From: CAITNM01 sp021298215
GTDB taxonomy: Bacteria; Pseudomonadota; Alphaproteobacteria; Paracaedibacterales; CAITNM01
Assembly: GCA_046309815.1 (NCBI GenBank)
Contig: JBKCOJ010000008.1
Coordinates: forward strand, 62,001-126,000
Length of the DNA stretch: 64,000 nucleotides
Direction of reading: 5' to 3'
Of the stretch, positions 59,913 through 64,000 are shown piece after piece; within the stretch, counting starts at the first letter, position 1, and the number at the start of each line of letters is the position of its first letter. The notes beneath the pieces were generated by a model. It was not told where the DNA came from, made no database searches, and worked only from the letters and a program-made list of their open reading frames with translations. A program made the position numbers and the translations under genes.

Positions 59913-61042
59913 TGTTCTCACGCTTTTTATTTCGTTTAGTTTTAATTTTTGGCATTATAAGTACCGCTGGTTGGTATTATTTTCAGCCATCTGCAACGCA
60001 TGCCGAAGGTCGCTACGTTAATGTGTATTGCTGGTATGGATTAATTGATGTGGAAACAATCAAAGAATTTGAAAACGAAACTGGAATTACGGTGCGCTTG
60101 GATGCCTATGACAATAATGAAGTATTAGAGGCAAAGCTTTTAGCTAGTAATAGTGGCTTTGATGTAGTGTTCCCCACTACTACTCCTTACTTAGCATGGC
60201 AAATTCAAGCCGGGGTTTATCAAAAACTTGATAAGAAATTGATTCCTAATTTAAAAGAACTTGATGATGATGTAGTGAAGTGGGTAAAGACGGTCGATAA
60301 AGATCTTGCGTATTCTGTGCCGTATTTTTTTGGAACCATTGGAATTGCATATAACAAAGATGTTCTGAAGGAAATTTTCCCGGAAGGTTTTGCAAGAAAT
60401 TTGGGGTTATTGTTTGATCCTGCTCATCTAAAAAAGATAGAAAGGCACGGCATTTCCCTTCTTGAGGAAGGCGTTGATGTATTGCCTTATGTATTAATGT
60501 ATTTAGGAAAAGATCCGAACTCTGTGTCATCAGAAGAGCTTGATTTGGCGGCACAACATTTGATGAAAATGCGTCCTTACATTAGGAGATTCACTTCCTA
60601 TAGGGTGGTGAACGATATGGTTTTGGGAGATATTGCATTAGCGCTTGTTTGGTCTGGAGAAGCACAAACAGCAATTGCTGAGGCGCGTGAGCAAGGGAAA
60701 AATATTGAATACTTTATACCACCAGAAGGAGCAGCGGTTTGGATTGATGCTATTGCTATTCCGAAAGGAGCTCCACATCCTAAAAATGCGCATGCATTTA
60801 TTAATTTCTTATTAAAACCCCATGTGGCAGCGCGTATTGCAAAAAACACTGCGCATGCGGTTTCTGTAAAAAGAGCAAAAGAATATTTGCCAAGAGAAAT
60901 TCTATCAAATGAAGGAATCTACCCCCATAAAAGCACTTGGAAAAAATTGTTTTTAAATGCTCCACCCAAAACAGCAGAAGAGTTACAATTTGAACGTGAG
61001 CGCACAAGAGTTTGGGCAAAAATACGTCTTAATGATTATTAG
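59912..61042 (+). CDS. potF: Putrescine/spermidine ABC transporter substrate-binding protein (PotF/PotD)
   Basis: A 376-residue periplasmic protein with an N-terminal hydrophobic leader (FLFRLVLIFGIISTAGWYY) and no lipobox. Landmarks are VNVYCWYGLIDVETIKEFENETGI, split, and DVVFPTTTPYLAWQIQAGVYQKLDK, which follow PotF/PotD. Acidic residues in the pocket (e.g. WSGEAQTAIAEA) match polyamine binding. The ATG overlaps the TSUP stop. potG follows after 13 bases. In an organism of this kind the system would import host putrescine; that is inferred. Confidence 0.9.
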   Translation: MFSRFLFRLVLIFGIISTAGWYYFQPSATHAEGRYVNVYCWYGLIDVETIKEFENETGITVRLDAYDNNEVLEAKLLASNSGFDVVFPTTTPYLAWQIQAGVYQKLDKKLIPNLKELDDDVVKWVKTVDKDLAYSVPYFFGTIGIAYNKDVLKEIFPEGFARNLGLLFDPAHLKKIERHGISLLEEGVDVLPYVLMYLGKDPNSVSSEELDLAAQHLMKMRPYIRRFTSYRVVNDMVLGDIALALVWSGEAQTAIAEAREQGKNIEYFIPPEGAAVWIDAIAIPKGAPHPKNAHAFINFLLKPHVAARIAKNTAHAVSVKRAKEYLPREILSNEGIYPHKSTWKKLFLNAPPKTAEELQFERERTRVWAKIRLNDY

Positions 61043-61055
61043 GAAAGATTAAGTT

Positions 61056-62207
61056 ATGTCGATTATTAGGAAAAAAGAGCACTTAAAAAATCTTGAGCCA
61101 TGGCAAGATCCAAGTGTTAAACCATATGTATTAATTGAGAACGTTAACAAGAATTTTGGCGCGGCGGTTGCTGTAAAAAATCTTTCTCTTTCTATTTATC
61201 GCGGCGAACTTTTTGCGTTATTAGGGGCTTCGGGGTGTGGAAAGTCTACTTTATTGCGTATTCTCGCTGGGCTTGAAAAACCTTCTAGTGGACGGATTGT
61301 CGTGGATGATCTCGATATAACAGATCTTCCCCCCTATAAACGCCCTGTAAGCATGATGTTTCAATCTTATGCTTTATTTCCGCATATGACGGTTGAAGAA
61401 AATATTAGCTTTGGATTAAAGCAAGAAAAATTATCTAAGGCTCAGATCAATGAGCGTGTTGATGAAGTTTTAGATTTGGTGCAGCTCAGAAAATATAAGG
61501 ATCGCAAGCCAAATAGGCTTTCTGGTGGTCAACAACAGCGTGTTGCCTTAGCGCGAAGTCTTGCAAAGAGGCCAAAATTATTGTTGCTGGATGAACCGCT
61601 GGGGGCGCTGGATAAGAAGCTACGAGAAAAAACGCAATTCGAATTAGTGAATATTCAAGAGAGAGTAGGAATCACCTTCGTTTTCGTAACGCATGATCAA
61701 GAAGAAGCAATGACAATGTCAAGTCGCATTGGAATTATGGATGAAGGTCAGATTAGGCAAATAGGCCAGCCACACGAGATTTATGAGTTTCCTCATTCAC
61801 GTTTTGTGGCAGAATTTATTGGTTCAATGAATATGTTTGAAGGTGTTGTGGTAGAAGATGAACCAGACCATGTTTTGATTGAATCTTCTGAAGCTGGATG
61901 TGAATTATATGTGACGCATGCTGCATCAATGCCGGTGGGTGCAAATGTCACGGTTGCTCTGCGTCCGGAAAAAGTGATGATTTCCACCAACCCAAACCCT
62001 AATTTGGGTCGTAATTGCACGAAAGGAATTGTGCGTGAAATTGGGTATTTAGGGGACATTAGTATTTATCACGTGCAGTTGGAATCTGGAAAAATAGTTC
62101 AAGCATCGATGCCGAATCTTTTGCGTTTATCTGAGCGTGATGTGAAGTGGGATGATGAAGTGTATTTGTATTGGCGTCCTGAAAATGGAGTTGTTTTGAG
62201 CGTATGA
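61056..62207 (+). CDS. potG: Putrescine ABC transporter ATPase (PotG)
   Basis: A 383-residue ABC ATPase. Walker A is GASGCGKSTLLR, the Q-loop FQSYALFPHMT, the signature LSGGQQQRVALAR and Walker B LLLLDEPLGALD, with the H-loop VTHDQEEAMT. The TOBE_2 domain fills the C-terminal 100 residues. AGGAAAG lies eight bases before the ATG. Third gene of the TSUP-potFGHI chain; its stop overlaps potH by ATGA. Confidence 0.94.
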   Translation: MSIIRKKEHLKNLEPWQDPSVKPYVLIENVNKNFGAAVAVKNLSLSIYRGELFALLGASGCGKSTLLRILAGLEKPSSGRIVVDDLDITDLPPYKRPVSMMFQSYALFPHMTVEENISFGLKQEKLSKAQINERVDEVLDLVQLRKYKDRKPNRLSGGQQQRVALARSLAKRPKLLLLDEPLGALDKKLREKTQFELVNIQERVGITFVFVTHDQEEAMTMSSRIGIMDEGQIRQIGQPHEIYEFPHSRFVAEFIGSMNMFEGVVVEDEPDHVLIESSEAGCELYVTHAASMPVGANVTVALRPEKVMISTNPNPNLGRNCTKGIVREIGYLGDISIYHVQLESGKIVQASMPNLLRLSERDVKWDDEVYLYWRPENGVVLSV

Positions 62208-63160
62208 TTACACAATTAATGAGGCATTTTGGAGATTTTTTATGGAGTGAGCTTCGCTACATAATTGGTCAATTGCGCGATAAATGGCTTGTGATTTCTG
62301 TGCCTTATGCGTGGCTTGCCGTATTTTTCCTTTTTCCTTTTCTTATCATCGTTAAAATTAGTTTTTCGGAATTGCAGGTTAGTATGCCGCCGTTTCGAAA
62401 TATTATTGAGTGGACGCCGGATCTGCTTTTAAAAATTCGTCTACATTTTGAAAGTTATTGGACGGTACTGACCGATAATTTTTATCTGCATACGGTTTTT
62501 AGTTCTTTAAGAATTTCTCTTTTTTCAACAGCTGGGTGCCTAATTATTGGCTATATGATTGCGTATAGTATTTCGCGTGTGAAAATATCATGGCGTATGG
62601 CGTTGTTGCTGATGATTGCGCTTCCATTCTGGACATCTTTTCTTATAAGGGTGTATGCCTGGATGGCAATGTTAAGTAGCAAAGGTCTTGTAAATAGCAT
62701 TTTGTTGAAACTGCATATTATTGGCAGTCCATTGCAATTGCTTGATAATGATGCGGCGGTTTGCTTAGGCATTATTTATTGTTATTTGCCTTTTATGGTT
62801 TTTCCAATTTATGCCTCGCTAATTAAAATTAATAAGGATTTTATAGAAGCAGCTCATGATTTAGGATGTACGCCGTGGCGTGCTTTTTGGTCAATCACCG
62901 TGCCTTTATCAAAACAAGGAATGATTGCCGGCATTATTTTGGTATTTTTGCCCGCAATCGGCGAGTTTGTTATCCCTGAAATTTTAGGAGGGCCAGAAAC
63001 GGTCACCATTGGACGCGTATTGTGGTGGGAATTTTTTAATAATCGTAACTGGCCTTTAGCGAGTGCTGTGGCGGTATTAATGATACTGTTATTTGTGGTG
63101 CCGATTATGATGTTAAAGAATCGTCAGCTAGAAGCAACGGAAAAGGCGGCGCAGGCATGA
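62204..63160 (+). CDS. potH: Putrescine ABC transporter permease (PotH)
   Basis: A 318-residue permease with six membrane helices. The EAA loop is EAAHDLGCTPWRAFWSITVPLS, which docks with the ATPase. The large periplasmic loop after the first helix (residues 60-95) is typical of PotB/PotH. It overlaps potG by four bases (ATGA) and potI by four bases, so all are produced together in order. Confidence 0.93.
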   Translation: MITQLMRHFGDFLWSELRYIIGQLRDKWLVISVPYAWLAVFFLFPFLIIVKISFSELQVSMPPFRNIIEWTPDLLLKIRLHFESYWTVLTDNFYLHTVFSSLRISLFSTAGCLIIGYMIAYSISRVKISWRMALLLMIALPFWTSFLIRVYAWMAMLSSKGLVNSILLKLHIIGSPLQLLDNDAAVCLGIIYCYLPFMVFPIYASLIKINKDFIEAAHDLGCTPWRAFWSITVPLSKQGMIAGIILVFLPAIGEFVIPEILGGPETVTIGRVLWWEFFNNRNWPLASAVAVLMILLFVVPIMMLKNRQLEATEKAAQA

Positions 63161-63966
63161 TTCGTTTTTCTAAATTTAATTTAGGTGCCCTGATTTTTGG
63201 ATATGGTTTTCTATACATTCCTATTCTTTATTTGATGGTGTATTCGTTTAATGATTCAAGAATTATTGGGGTTTGGGCTGGATTCTCATTACATTGGTAT
63301 AAAAAACTATTTGAAGATGATGCGTTGATTCGTGCTGTTCTAAATAGTTTTGAAATAGCTTCGATTGTGGCAACGTTAGCGGTTGCCTTTGGAACGATGG
63401 CAGCTATTACCATGATACGTTTTAAAAGATTTCGCGGGAAAACTTTATTTAGCGGATTAATTTCAGCGCCGCTTGTGATGCCAGAAGTGATTACAGGTCT
63501 TGCGCTACTTTTAATGTTTGTGACCTTAGAACGTGCGATTGGTTGGCCATCTGAGCGTGGCATGTTAACCATTATTATTGCGCATATTACATTGACGATG
63601 TCGTATGTATACCTTATTGTGCAAGCGCGATTGGTGGATTTTGATCAGTCAATGATAGAAGCTGCGATGGATTTAGGGGCAAAACCCTCAACAGTATTTT
63701 TTAAAATCACCTTGCCACTTATTTCTCCCTCTTTACTTGCTGGGTGGTTACTGGCTTTTGCTTTATCTTTAGATGATGTGGTTATAGCAAGTTTTTTGGC
63801 AGGACCAGGTTCTACAACATTACCGATACTTGTTTTTTCTAGCGTGAGAACCGGTGTGACGCCTGAGCTAAATGCGTTGGCAACGATTATTGTAACTATT
63901 GTCAGTATCGGCATTCTAACGAGCGGTTTTGTGATGCATCGCCGCGCATTTCGGAAAATGTATTAG
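63157..63966 (+). CDS. potI: Putrescine ABC transporter permease (PotI)
   Basis: A 269-residue permease, the partner of PotH, with six membrane helices. The EAA loop is EAAMDLGAKPSTVFFKITLPLI, and the C-terminal part keeps the SLDDVVIASFLAGPGSTTLPI signature of PotC/PotI. It ends 34 bases before the window edge; that stretch has TTTAAGC and a T-rich run but no certain terminator. Confidence 0.93.
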   Translation: MIRFSKFNLGALIFGYGFLYIPILYLMVYSFNDSRIIGVWAGFSLHWYKKLFEDDALIRAVLNSFEIASIVATLAVAFGTMAAITMIRFKRFRGKTLFSGLISAPLVMPEVITGLALLLMFVTLERAIGWPSERGMLTIIIAHITLTMSYVYLIVQARLVDFDQSMIEAAMDLGAKPSTVFFKITLPLISPSLLAGWLLAFALSLDDVVIASFLAGPGSTTLPILVFSSVRTGVTPELNALATIIVTIVSIGILTSGFVMHRRAFRKMY

Positions 63967-64000
63967 TTTAAGCTTTTTTCTTTCTTTAATATTGTTGTTG

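Overview
The window looks like a chromosome segment of an AT-rich alphaproteobacterium. Support comes from a CtrA response regulator with a TTAA-N7-TTAAC box upstream, the DUF4167-clpB pair, a petABC cytochrome bc1 operon, a 41-residue L36 and an AlaX-type editing protein. An organophosphate antiporter, queuine salvage genes, a polyamine importer and many short secreted proteins of unknown function suggest a host-associated lifestyle, perhaps Holosporales-like. That lineage is an inference from gene content; no rRNA or tRNA gene was seen, and no gene-free stretch exceeds 300 bases.

Layout. 1-6.2 kb: trmD (cut by the left edge), an OPA-family antiporter, PBP1A and tatD, all on the minus strand, then metK. 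6.2-11.6 kb: an inorganic-carbon (DAB) locus with dabB, a dabA split by one base at a slippery T-run, and a zinc-ribbon DUF6671-like gene, with a divergent LysR regulator. 11.7-18.3 kb: transaldolase, a secreted unknown, greA, soluble lytic transglycosylase, dapA, and an AAA/DUF4143 ATPase preceded by 23-bp tandem repeats. 18.3-24.3 kb: a small beta-barrel protein, ctrA, a yhhQ-tgt queuosine pair, a DUF2608 protein, rpmB, a ferredoxin-NADP reductase and rpmJ. 24.4-29.2 kb: a three-gene block encoding secreted proteins including a serine protease, bounded by a 24-bp direct repeat, then a DcaP-like porin. 29.4-33.2 kb: petABC, then rplM-rpsI. 33.2-42.5 kb: a TPR protein, DUF4167-clpB-permease-kinase, a secreted unknown, a MerR/TipAS regulator and AlaX. 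42.5-50.2 kb: alanine racemase, several secreted unknowns, ettA, a DUF883 pair, beta-carbonic anhydrase and a PhaB/FabG-like reductase. 50.3-58.7 kb: lptD, a ferritin-like protein, dnaE, a MarR regulator and prs. 58.8-64 kb: a TSUP exporter translationally coupled to a complete putrescine ABC importer, potFGHI.

The most notable points are the DAB locus, whose dabA reads through into one 742-residue protein if the ribosome slips -1 at a U UUU UUG heptamer; the phased 23-bp repeats running into the start codon of the DUF4143 ATPase; a palindromic repeat apparently translated within the signal peptide of cytochrome c1; the direct-repeat-bounded secreted-protease block; and several tightly nested gene starts (slt/dapA, DUF4167/clpB, the rpmB terminator inside the DUF2608 gene).
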